DNA from: Rhodohalobacter sp. 614A
Lineage (GTDB): Bacteria; Bacteroidota; Rhodothermia; Balneolales; Balneolaceae
Direction of reading: 5' to 3'
Length of the DNA stretch: 64,000 nucleotides
Assembly (NCBI RefSeq): GCF_021462415.1
Contig: NZ_JAKEDS010000001.1
Coordinates: 220,273-284,272, forward strand
Part shown: one piece after another, positions 8,615-16,641 of the stretch
Position numbering within the stretch: position 1 is the stretch's first letter
Layout of the letters: the number at the start of each line of letters is the position of its first letter
Position numbers and translations under genes: made by a program
The notes under the pieces: model-generated
Database searches by the model: none
Seen by the model: only the letters and a program-made list of their open reading frames with translations
Told to the model about the DNA's origin: nothing

Positions 8615-9858
8615 TACTGGGTAACACAATGTGGCTTTGGTTATTAGCCGCTTCACTGGTTCCGATTGCGATTCATCTCTGGCAGCGAAGATCGGGAAAA
8701 CCGCAATTACTGGGAACGTTTCGATTTTTGCCCGACAAATCATTCGCAAAAGCTCAAAAGATTGAGTTGCACGAAGTCCCTCTTTTGCTCGTTCGGATTT
8801 TACTGGTTTGCTCCATCGTTTTATTACTCACCGATTTATTTTTTTTGAAGGAGACACCCGAAATCGAATCCGTCATCTTCACTGAAACAAATCAACCAGA
8901 GTGGCAGGAACAATTTCTGGACGGAAACCTGGAAATACAGGTACCTTCATCCCAAATTGAATCAATTGGCTGGTGGAATTTGGTTGAGCAGGCCGAAGCT
9001 GACCATCATCCCAATGTGATCTATGTGAATGGTGAACTAACCCAAAACTGGTTTTCCGGAAACCGCCCCGGTTTAGGTGCCGATGTTGAATGGAATGGCA
9101 CCCAGACTCCGCCCGAAAAAGTGTCTGCCGTTTGGCATTCGGAAACCCATAGTTATTCTGCTCATATTCAGTTGAGAGATTCACTCGGAGTGCAGCATTC
9201 GATTCAACAAATTCCGGAACCGGCCATTCTCCAAAACTCACAAGCCGTGATCAAACAGGATACGGTCGCGTACGCCGGTTCTCTCCAGGTTTTAATCAAT
9301 CAAAACATTCCGGGGCAAATCCAAAGCGGATTGGAATATGCTGCTGAATTTTGGAATGCTGATATTCAATTGACTGAGCAGCCCGAACAAATTTTATGTA
9401 TCGTAATGACCGGAGATCAACAGTGGATTCTCAGAAATGAAACCGGGCGAAACGGCATCGAAGATGTGATTGAGACCGGATCACAAACGGGCGTTGAAAT
9501 TAAAGTTACCGGACTTGATTCAAGCATTCAATCAACCCCAAATACACTTCTGCAAACAAAAAACGAAATTCCTGTACTATGGTTTTCTGAGGAACAGACC
9601 CTTCAGGTAAACGGAACTTTTCCAAATGAAATGGCTGCATGGTTTTATGCCGGCGTTGTCCATCAACTCATACAAAAAAGTCTTGGTATCGATCTTTTTT
9701 TGAGCCCTGAAATGCCGGAGCAGCAGAGACAAATCCGGCAAACTCAACAGCAATTGGCTGGAATATCTGAACGGAAATCTGCCCGAAATTGGCTTCTGCT
9801 TTTGTTGTTGATTCTTTGGGCCGCGGAACGATTCATTGCACCAAGGAGGGGAATGTAG
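8611..9858 (+). CDS. BatA N-terminal domain membrane protein (415 aa)
   Basis: Begins with the aerotolerance-regulator (BatA) N-terminal domain: a first membrane segment (MWLWLLAASLVPIAIHLW), RRSGKPQLLGTFRFLP, and a second segment near residues 55-75. The C-terminus has a third membrane segment (ARNWLLLLLLILWAAERF), leaving a large segment outside the cytoplasm. The body is poorly conserved and no MIDAS motif was seen. Its start overlaps the DUF58 stop as ATGA. Bat proteins were first linked to aerotolerance in Bacteroides; the role here is inferred from the cluster. Confidence 0.8.
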   Translation: MILGNTMWLWLLAASLVPIAIHLWQRRSGKPQLLGTFRFLPDKSFAKAQKIELHEVPLLLVRILLVCSIVLLLTDLFFLKETPEIESVIFTETNQPEWQEQFLDGNLEIQVPSSQIESIGWWNLVEQAEADHHPNVIYVNGELTQNWFSGNRPGLGADVEWNGTQTPPEKVSAVWHSETHSYSAHIQLRDSLGVQHSIQQIPEPAILQNSQAVIKQDTVAYAGSLQVLINQNIPGQIQSGLEYAAEFWNADIQLTEQPEQILCIVMTGDQQWILRNETGRNGIEDVIETGSQTGVEIKVTGLDSSIQSTPNTLLQTKNEIPVLWFSEEQTLQVNGTFPNEMAAWFYAGVVHQLIQKSLGIDLFLSPEMPEQQRQIRQTQQQLAGISERKSARNWLLLLLLILWAAERFIAPRRGM

Positions 9859-9860
9859 TG

Positions 9861-11996
9861 ATGAATATTGTTCAGGATCTTACAAATAAATTGCAGAGAA
9901 ATCGCATTCTCAGTGCGATTTTTATCCTCCTTTCTCTTCTGATTTCAGGAGTTCTTGTGAGCCGATTTATTTTTACAGATTCTCTCTTTTTTTCCATCAT
10001 TTCCGGTTTAATTTTATGTCTTCCGGGAGTAGGATTTTTCATTCAACAAGGATGGTTTAAAAAGCCTTCTCCCAGCCTTATTGTTCGATTTCTCGACCGA
10101 AATTATCCTTTTATGGAGGAATCGAGCAGTCTTTTCGTTCGGACTCCAAAAACAACTTTCGAAAGCTGGCAGCTTGAAAAAATTCAGAGTGAGGTCAAAA
10201 ATCATCAAAAGCAAATTCAGCTTCCCAATCGTATTCTGATTAAATCCGCCGTTTTTTCTATAGGGATTTTGTTCTTTTCAACACTGATAGGCTTTGCCTT
10301 AAAAAATTCATTCCAGGAAATTTCGTCTGATTCTGATCTTATTCTTTCGGAACAGAACATCACAAATAATCCTGAAGAGAGAATTCCGGCCATTCAAAAT
10401 ATTGAGATTACGATCACTCCACCACGATATACAAATCTCCCCGCCGAAACCAAAAGCTTCGAAAACATATCCATTGCTGAGAATGCGGAATTAAAGTGGA
10501 CGATTTCTGCCAATCAAGCTACAGATTCTGTTTGGATCAAATTTGGCAATCAATCCTCACTGAATCTGGAACCATCCGGTCTATCTTTTGAGGGAGAACT
10601 TTTGATTCGTAATAACCAGATCTATCAAATTGGTATTGCCAACTCCGATACCACTATTTTCACAGACTATCGTGCTATTTCAGTGATTGATGATTCACCT
10701 CCGCAATTTATTGTGGATTCTCCCCGAGAACTTCGCAGCATGGTTTCACCCGTCAACCGGGAATTTGATCTTGATGTAGAGATCATTGATGATTATGAAG
10801 TTGCAGATGCTTTTGTCCAGGCAACGCTTGCACGGGGAAGCGGAGAAAACGTACGCTTTCGTGAACGAACTCTGCACTTTGACACGATCTCCGGTTTGAA
10901 CCGTTCACAAGCCCGTGGAAACCTAAAGTTAAATGTTGACTCGCTCGAAATGGAACCCGGCGATGAACTCTATTTTTACATTGAAGCTGTGGATAACCGT
11001 CCGAATCCTCAGTCGGGCAGATCGGAAACGTATTTTGTAATCTACCAGGATTCAACGGAAGCTGAAACGGCACCTTTCGGATCGATTGCGGTTGACCTTA
11101 TGCCTGAATATTTCAGAAGTCAACGACAGATTATCATCGATACAGAAGAACTGCTCGAAGATAAACCGAATATTACCGAGCAGGAATTCAAACAACGCTC
11201 CAATACTATTGGCCAAAACCAGGCTCTTTTACGGCTTCGATATGGGGAATATCTTGGACTGGAAGATGAATCCGGCGGAATGAGCAGTTCCATTTCATCA
11301 AATTCCACAGATGAGTCCGAGACAGCCGATCATGAGCATGATCACCAACATGAAGAAGACATCAATGAACAGGGTTTGGCACGTTCAGAAAGTGAAGCAG
11401 CAGCGATTACTCCCGAGGAATTTTTGCATGATCATGGAGCCGCTGAGATGAATACCCTGTATGCCGACAGCCCCCGCGCAATGCTCAAAGAATCTCTGGC
11501 CAACATGTGGGATGCCGAACTTTACCTGCGTACTCATCGCCCTGAAACGGCCTTACCATACGAATACCGCGCTCTTGAATTGCTGAAACAGGTACAGCAG
11601 GCAAATCGGCAATATGTTCGAAAAGTTGGTTATGAGTTGTCCCCGATTCCGGTTGATGAAACACGGCTTACAGGAACCTATGATGACTTTGTAAATCCCG
11701 GAGAAGAGTTTTCTTCAGATTCTGAAAAGTCGGCATTGGCCAAACTCGAACTGATGATCCGTGAAGAAAACGTGGACAATATTGAGCAGGCAACGAACTG
11801 GGTGCAACAGGCAGAAATTTCAGATGCCGACAGGCTTTTTATTCTGAATAGATTAAGACAAATTACAGAAGAAGGATTTACAGAAGAGATCAAAAAAAAT
11901 CTCCTGGAAAGGATCACCGGAATTGAAAATAACAGGGTTTACGATCCGGCTCCTGCCGCTCGTCCGATCCTTGGAGCATTGCCGGAGAACGAGTAG
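9861..11996 (+). CDS. Large membrane protein, DUF4175-like (711 aa)
   Basis: Membrane protein with two N-terminal membrane segments (about residues 19-60), a third near 135 (SAVFSIGILFFSTLIGFAL), then a long extracytoplasmic portion. The architecture resembles DUF4175-like proteins found beside MoxR/DUF58/BatA genes, but the assignment is tentative. The open frame extends upstream to 9789; ATG 9861 is preferred because AAGGAGGGG lies just upstream (9843-9851) and the preceding gene stops at 9858. A histidine- and acid-rich stretch, DHEHDHQHEED (roughly residues 490-500), may bind metal. The C-terminal half is acidic and helical. Confidence 0.65.
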   Translation: MNIVQDLTNKLQRNRILSAIFILLSLLISGVLVSRFIFTDSLFFSIISGLILCLPGVGFFIQQGWFKKPSPSLIVRFLDRNYPFMEESSSLFVRTPKTTFESWQLEKIQSEVKNHQKQIQLPNRILIKSAVFSIGILFFSTLIGFALKNSFQEISSDSDLILSEQNITNNPEERIPAIQNIEITITPPRYTNLPAETKSFENISIAENAELKWTISANQATDSVWIKFGNQSSLNLEPSGLSFEGELLIRNNQIYQIGIANSDTTIFTDYRAISVIDDSPPQFIVDSPRELRSMVSPVNREFDLDVEIIDDYEVADAFVQATLARGSGENVRFRERTLHFDTISGLNRSQARGNLKLNVDSLEMEPGDELYFYIEAVDNRPNPQSGRSETYFVIYQDSTEAETAPFGSIAVDLMPEYFRSQRQIIIDTEELLEDKPNITEQEFKQRSNTIGQNQALLRLRYGEYLGLEDESGGMSSSISSNSTDESETADHEHDHQHEEDINEQGLARSESEAAAITPEEFLHDHGAAEMNTLYADSPRAMLKESLANMWDAELYLRTHRPETALPYEYRALELLKQVQQANRQYVRKVGYELSPIPVDETRLTGTYDDFVNPGEEFSSDSEKSALAKLELMIREENVDNIEQATNWVQQAEISDADRLFILNRLRQITEEGFTEEIKKNLLERITGIENNRVYDPAPAARPILGALPENE

Positions 11997-11997
11997 T

Positions 11998-13761
11998 ATG
12001 GCGGTATTAACTATCATCGCAATCTGTTTGATTACCATCTTGGCAGCATGGTGGGATTTTAGAACCTACCGCATTCCGTTACGGTTTTTTCTGATGATTC
12101 TTTCCGGCTTGATGCTCTTGGGTTTTATCATCCAACCGAAAATTCTGCCTCCAGGTGAATCAGCAAATTATGCTCTGATAGCTGACGGAGCCGACATCTC
12201 CACACTCTCTGTTTCAAATTATGATTCGGTCTATTCCATTCAATCAAGAAAGGCATTCGTCAATCAAAGACAGCCGGAAAATGTGCACTGGTTAAGTTCT
12301 GTTTCTCTGATGGAAAGATCTCTGCCTGCCGGAAGTGCTGTTGAAGTCTTTGGATATGGAACAGATGAACTACTCAGCGAAAACTACATATGGATTGATA
12401 AACTGACTCCACCCGAGCGCGGGCTGGTTTTAAACAACGCCCCTCATGAAGCAGAGATTGGAAAACCGTTCAGTTTCAGTTTTCAAATAGAACCACTTTC
12501 TGAGAATGATTCCCTGGTTGTTTTAAAAGACGGGATGATGCTAACCACGGTTCGGGAGGATACTTCTGGTAAGATTGAAATCAGTGATCAACTTTCTTCA
12601 GAAGGTCCGGTCCATTATCAAATCGAATGGATTCAGGAAGATTCCGTGATTACTGAAAATTGGAATATCCGTGCAATTCCTCCCGAACGTCTCAGTATCG
12701 GGATGCTTTTGTACAGTCCGCTTTTTGAGATGAATTACCTGGCGGAATCACTGAGCGAAAGGAATCACTCCATAACTGTCAGAACAAGAATCGGGCAAAA
12801 CCGCTTTCGATATGATGATCTGAACACGCCACAAATATCAGCCGAAAATATACTCTCAAATCCGGCGGCATTTGATTTATTAATCCTCGATGTCCGGGAA
12901 TATCTGCAATTGCAATCATCAGAAAGGAATCGCATCCATGAAGCTTTGGTTTCCGGGCTGGACGTTCTTCTCATTCCACCCTCTGTAGAAAACCTGGATG
13001 AATGGACGCGTGCATTTGCGGATATTACTGAACAAGACATCACGTTCCGGGAACTGAACCGACTTGAAGAACGCTTGTGGTCACCGGACTTTGTAGATCC
13101 CAGTCTTGTTGAAATGAACCGAATTCCCTTGCTGAATCTTGATTTTCAGTCCCTTCCGGAAAATTCTTATGAGCTTCTTGAGTACCAGGGGGATCTGATT
13201 GCTATTCGAACCGATGTACAAAATGGTAGTGTATCCACACACTTGTTTTTCCAGAGTTATAACTGGCTTTTAGGCGGCCATCCGGACATTTATCACCGGT
13301 TTTGGGCTGACTATTTAAGCAACCTTATTACACTGGAAAAATCCTTTTTGAATGTAGCGACCCAAATTCCGCGGGTGGATCAACCGGTTACAATTACTTT
13401 TACATCCCAAAATAATCCAGTATCGGTTCAATCTGTAGTTGACGGAAACACCATAACTGTACCTTCTTCAAACAGGGTAAATCACCCTAATGTCGGATCG
13501 TCTATTTTTTGGCCCAAAAACAGTGGATGGCATGTTGTGCAGCAGGCAGAAAACCGAAGCTGGTTTTATGTCTATGACTCTGACTGGAGCTTTCACAAAT
13601 CGTATCAAACATTCAGAACTACTCAACAACAAATCGAGAGCCAAAACAAAACCGATAATTTTTCCGATTCATCAAATAATAGAAAAGTGCCGGACTGGAT
13701 GTGGCTTATCAGCTTCTTAGTTTTTCAGGGGATTCTTTGGGTTGAGAGGAAAATGAAGTAA
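11998..13761 (+). CDS. Membrane-anchored protein with amidotransferase-like region, last gene of the Bat-like cluster (587 aa)
   Basis: Unnamed membrane protein. ATG 11998 follows the previous stop by 1 nt, although the frame is open from 11923. Two N-terminal membrane segments (AVLTIIAICLITILAAWW, then RFFLMILSGLMLLGFII) and one at the C-terminus (WMWLISFLVFQGILWVERK) bracket a large extracytoplasmic region. The middle (LSIGMLLYSPLFEMNYLAES, then FDLLILDVREYLQL, EALVSGLDVLLIPP) resembles the class I amidotransferase-like fold of such Bat-cluster proteins, with no catalytic cysteine seen. Function is unknown; it closes the unit. Confidence 0.65.
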   Translation: MAVLTIIAICLITILAAWWDFRTYRIPLRFFLMILSGLMLLGFIIQPKILPPGESANYALIADGADISTLSVSNYDSVYSIQSRKAFVNQRQPENVHWLSSVSLMERSLPAGSAVEVFGYGTDELLSENYIWIDKLTPPERGLVLNNAPHEAEIGKPFSFSFQIEPLSENDSLVVLKDGMMLTTVREDTSGKIEISDQLSSEGPVHYQIEWIQEDSVITENWNIRAIPPERLSIGMLLYSPLFEMNYLAESLSERNHSITVRTRIGQNRFRYDDLNTPQISAENILSNPAAFDLLILDVREYLQLQSSERNRIHEALVSGLDVLLIPPSVENLDEWTRAFADITEQDITFRELNRLEERLWSPDFVDPSLVEMNRIPLLNLDFQSLPENSYELLEYQGDLIAIRTDVQNGSVSTHLFFQSYNWLLGGHPDIYHRFWADYLSNLITLEKSFLNVATQIPRVDQPVTITFTSQNNPVSVQSVVDGNTITVPSSNRVNHPNVGSSIFWPKNSGWHVVQQAENRSWFYVYDSDWSFHKSYQTFRTTQQQIESQNKTDNFSDSSNNRKVPDWMWLISFLVFQGILWVERKMK

Positions 13762-13812
13762 TTCCTTCATCAACCTAAATCTCTCTGTTGATTTGAAGTT
13801 AAATAATAAATG

Positions 13813-13845
13813 CTTACGTTTTACATTAGTATCATGAAACGTAAG
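13813..13845. promoter_or_regulatory. Inverted repeat, probable HigA operator
   Basis: CTTACGTTT (13813-13821) and AAACGTAAG (13837-13845) form a perfect 9-bp inverted repeat with a 15-nt spacer, ending 5 nt before the higB start. Type II antitoxins with a helix-turn-helix usually repress their own promoter through such a palindrome, so this is the likely autoregulatory site (inference). Confidence 0.65.
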
Positions 13846-13850
13846 TATCA

Positions 13851-14132
13851 ATGATAAAAACTTTCAATGAGAAGGAGGCAGAGTTGATTTGGAATGGAAT
13901 CCGATCCAAAAAATTATCTTCTGAAATTCAATCCAAATCTCGGCGTAAATTAAGGATGATCAATAATGCTCAAACCATTCATGATCTGCGAATTCCACCG
14001 GCAAATCGATTGGAAAAATTAAAAGGTGGTTTGGAAGATTTTTTTAGCATTCTAATCAATCAGCAATGGCGTATCATTTTCCAATGGAAAAATAACGATG
14101 CATACAACGTTGAAATTACCGATTACCACTAA
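13851..14132 (+). CDS. higB: HigB-family toxin (RelE superfamily, 93 aa)
   Basis: Small basic protein of the HigB group of RelE-type toxins, which cleave mRNA on the ribosome. Matching features are the N-terminal IKTFNEKEAELIWNG, the mid-region KLRMINNAQTIHDLRIPPANRLEKLKG, and the C-terminal QWRIIFQWKNNDAYNVEITDYH, with the usual arginine and aromatic residues of the active surface. Its length is normal and the frame intact. Toxin-first gene order with the antitoxin 12 nt downstream is the HigBA arrangement. Confidence 0.9.
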   Translation: MIKTFNEKEAELIWNGIRSKKLSSEIQSKSRRKLRMINNAQTIHDLRIPPANRLEKLKGGLEDFFSILINQQWRIIFQWKNNDAYNVEITDYH

Positions 14133-14144
14133 GCATACATAAAG

Positions 14145-14444
14145 ATGGAAAAGTTACCGAACATACATCCGGGTGAAGTTTTAAAAGAAGAATTTCTTGA
14201 TTCCATGGGTATCAGCGCTTACCGCCTTGCCAAAGAAACATTTATTCCACAAACCCGCATCAGTCAAATCATAAACAAAAAGAGAAGTATTACTGCAGAT
14301 ACTGCTTTGCGGCTCTCCAGGTATTTTGGAACCAGCGCCAAATTCTGGCTTGGCCTTCAGGATGATTACGATCTTGAAGAAGAAGCTGAAAACAAGAAAA
14401 AGGAGTTGGAAAAAATAAAGATCATAGAAATAAATGCAGTTTAA
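14145..14444 (+). CDS. higA: HigA-family antitoxin (XRE helix-turn-helix, 99 aa)
   Basis: Antitoxin with a helix-turn-helix of the HigA type. The opening NIHPGEVLKEEFLDSMGIS is diagnostic, followed by RLAKETFIPQTRISQIINKK (helix-turn-helix near residues 25-45) and a GTSAKFWLGLQDDYDL tail. A charged C-terminal helix (EEEAENKKKELEKIK) ends the protein. It should neutralise HigB and repress the operon through the palindrome upstream of higB. Confidence 0.92.
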   Translation: MEKLPNIHPGEVLKEEFLDSMGISAYRLAKETFIPQTRISQIINKKRSITADTALRLSRYFGTSAKFWLGLQDDYDLEEEAENKKKELEKIKIIEINAV

Positions 14445-14618
14445 GTTAGATGATTACTTATGATGGATATCCAATTTATTCATTTCCACTTGGTGAGGCT
14501 TTTTATATTCAGATAAATCTCTGAGTCCCCTCTTTTCTCTCACACTTATCAATAATATATTTCTTTCATAAAGAAGAAATTCTTTTCAAAAAGTGTGAAC
14601 AACCAAATTGTAAAAGCC

Positions 14619-14963
14619 ATGTTAAAAACCCTTCTCATTGCATGCTTTCTGATCGTACTGTTTTCAGGTTGTTTGGATGATCAAGCTCTTAATCCGGGCC
14701 ATTCTGAAAATGAGATACCAGCTTGGTTGCAAGAGAGAATAAGTGAAATTTCTTCCGATCAACCTTATTCCTACTCAGAAGTGTATCGATACGAATGGGA
14801 AGAAAAAAATGTGTATCACATTCTGGTTCCGACACGTTCATGCGTTTTTTGTGAGTTGTATTCTGAAAATGGGAATGTGCTAAACCTCTCTGATGAAGAG
14901 TTTTTCGACTTTGTTGAGCATAAAAAAGATGAAATTCTGCTCTGGAAATGGCGGGATGATTAA
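14619..14963 (+). CDS. Small predicted lipoprotein, unknown function (about 114 aa)
   Basis: Unrecognised small protein. The frame could start at GTG 14595, but ATG 14619 gives a cleaner signal peptide: MLKTLLIACFLIVLFSGC, with a lipobox-like FSGC and a cysteine at residue 18. The mature part is acidic and contains a CVFCELY segment (CxxC), which could be a disulfide or a metal site. It probably sits in the outer or inner membrane. No family was recognised. It follows HigBA at a distance and may be independent. Confidence 0.55.
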   Translation: MLKTLLIACFLIVLFSGCLDDQALNPGHSENEIPAWLQERISEISSDQPYSYSEVYRYEWEEKNVYHILVPTRSCVFCELYSENGNVLNLSDEEFFDFVEHKKDEILLWKWRDD

Positions 14964-15093
14964 CTCATTGAACCTCATCTCCAAATAAACTATCTGTAAA
15001 ATTTTCTCAGAGAATTGATTCTCTCTGATCGTTTGATTATTGTTGTTCTAATACATCACTACAGACCCTCATCTCAAATAATTTGTATGGCCT

Positions 15094-16428
15094 ATGCCCA
15101 GACAAAAGAAAGCGAAGAAGATTTTCGTTCTTGACACCTCCGTTCTTTTATATGATTCTGAAGCTGTAAAAAACTTTGAAAAGCACGACATCGCCATTCC
15201 CATTACCGTGCTGGAAGAGTTGGATTCGTTCAAAAAAGGCAATACAGTCACGAATCTTCACGCAAGAGAATTCATCCGCTACCTCGACAGAATTACCGAT
15301 GCCAACATGATCCAGAAGTGGATTCCACTGAATGGCAAATCTCACGGAAAAATTCGTGTAATTAGCGACGAAGGAAGTAAAGTAAATGCTTCTGATGTAT
15401 TCGGCTCACAAAAAAATGATCACCGAATTTTAAATTCGGCCCTCAAACTTCGTGAAGAGGAACCAGACAAAAAAGTCACGTTGGTTTCAAAGGATATCAA
15501 TCTCCGGCTGAAAGCACGTGCATTAAGCCTGGATGCTGAGGACTATGAGACGATTCGTATCAAAGACATCAATCACCTGTATCGCGGCAAGACTGATCTG
15601 AAATTTGAGGATAACACCCATATCAATGATCTGTACAAGAAAGGGCAAATTGATTATGATGAAATCGATCAAACCAACCCGGTCAGCAATCATTATTACA
15701 TTCTGAAAAACCACTCCAGTTCGGCACTCGGATATTACAATCCTGCAAGCAAAAAAGTAGAGCTTGTAAAACAAATGAATGCCTACGGAATCACGCCACG
15801 AAATGCTGAGCAGACGTTTGCCATGCATGCCCTGATGAATCCGGAGGTACTGCTTGCAACAATCACCGGAGCAGCCGGAACGGGTAAAACATTGCTTGCC
15901 TTAGCCTGTGCTTTGGAACAGCGGAGTCAGTATCGCCAGATTTACCTGGCACGGCCGATTGTTCCACTAAGTAATCGCGATCTCGGCTATCTGCCCGGTG
16001 ATGTGAAATCAAAAATTGATCCTTACATGCAGCCTTTATGGGACAATCTGAATATCATCAAAAATCAGTACAAAGAGACCAGCAAGCAATACAAGAAAAT
16101 CGATGAAATGGTGCAGACCGAGAAACTCTCGATTGTGCCGCTGGCCTATATTCGGGGCCGTAGTTTGAATAATGTAATTTTCATTGTGGATGAAGCACAG
16201 AATCTTACTCCGCATGAAATCAAAACAATTATTACCCGCGCCGGCGAAAATACAAAAATCATTTTTACGGGTGATATTTTCCAGATCGACACGCCTTATC
16301 TCGACGCACAAAGTAACGGTCTCTCCTATCTTGTGGACCGCATGAACAACAACGATGTGTACGCACATATCAATCTTGAAAAAGGAGAACGTTCGGAGCT
16401 GGCAAATCTGGCGAGCAAGTTTTTATAA
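15094..16428 (+). CDS. PIN-domain/PhoH-family ATPase (444 aa)
   Basis: Fusion of an N-terminal PIN RNase-like domain (FVLDTSVLLYDSEAV near residues 9-25, with further acidic positions VLEELDSFKKG) and a C-terminal PhoH-like P-loop ATPase. Walker A is GAAGTGKT (near residue 262) and Walker B VIFIVDEAQNLTPHEIKTII (near 363). This architecture, as in B. subtilis YlaK and mycobacterial PhoH2, is linked to RNA unwinding and cleavage. It is probably cytoplasmic, with a single-gene layout. Confidence 0.92.
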   Translation: MPRQKKAKKIFVLDTSVLLYDSEAVKNFEKHDIAIPITVLEELDSFKKGNTVTNLHAREFIRYLDRITDANMIQKWIPLNGKSHGKIRVISDEGSKVNASDVFGSQKNDHRILNSALKLREEEPDKKVTLVSKDINLRLKARALSLDAEDYETIRIKDINHLYRGKTDLKFEDNTHINDLYKKGQIDYDEIDQTNPVSNHYYILKNHSSSALGYYNPASKKVELVKQMNAYGITPRNAEQTFAMHALMNPEVLLATITGAAGTGKTLLALACALEQRSQYRQIYLARPIVPLSNRDLGYLPGDVKSKIDPYMQPLWDNLNIIKNQYKETSKQYKKIDEMVQTEKLSIVPLAYIRGRSLNNVIFIVDEAQNLTPHEIKTIITRAGENTKIIFTGDIFQIDTPYLDAQSNGLSYLVDRMNNNDVYAHINLEKGERSELANLASKFL

Positions 16429-16512
16429 TGTTGCAAAGTTATTCATTGGGTGAGTGTCGAAGGCAAAATCTTGGTTTTTTGCTTTTACTCATCCGATGAT
16501 TTTTTCTCCTCT

Positions 16513-16634
16513 ACTTGTTCCGAAGGTCTCCTTCGGATACACACATTCTTGAAGCTCTGCTTCAAATTTAATTGAGTAGGAGAAGCAGGGCTTCCGGCGG
16601 ACATTCCGAAGCAGGAGCTTCGGAACGAGATTAA
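16513..16634. mobile_element. REP-type element, probable non-autonomous derivative of the transposase relic at 44844-45540
   Basis: This 122-bp stretch joins two pieces that each match one end of the transposase relic. Its left part (16513-16566: ACTTGTTCCGAAGG, then TTGAAGCTCTGCTTC) matches 44844-44893. Its right part (16582-16634: GAAGCAGGGCTTCC, then TTCCGAAG and GGAACGAG) matches 45491-45540. The transposase core is absent. Each half carries small hairpins such as CCGAAGGTCTCCTTCGG. It lies between convergent genes, so it interrupts nothing. Confidence 0.75.
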
Positions 16635-16641
16635 TGGAATT

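Noticed and set aside
9789-9860. Upstream extension of the DUF4175-like gene
   Set aside because: Overlaps the BatA-like gene by 70 nt; a strong ribosome-binding site points to ATG 9861.
11923-11997. Upstream extension of the last gene of the Bat-like cluster
   Set aside because: ATG 11998 sits directly after the preceding stop and gives a normal membrane-protein N-terminus.
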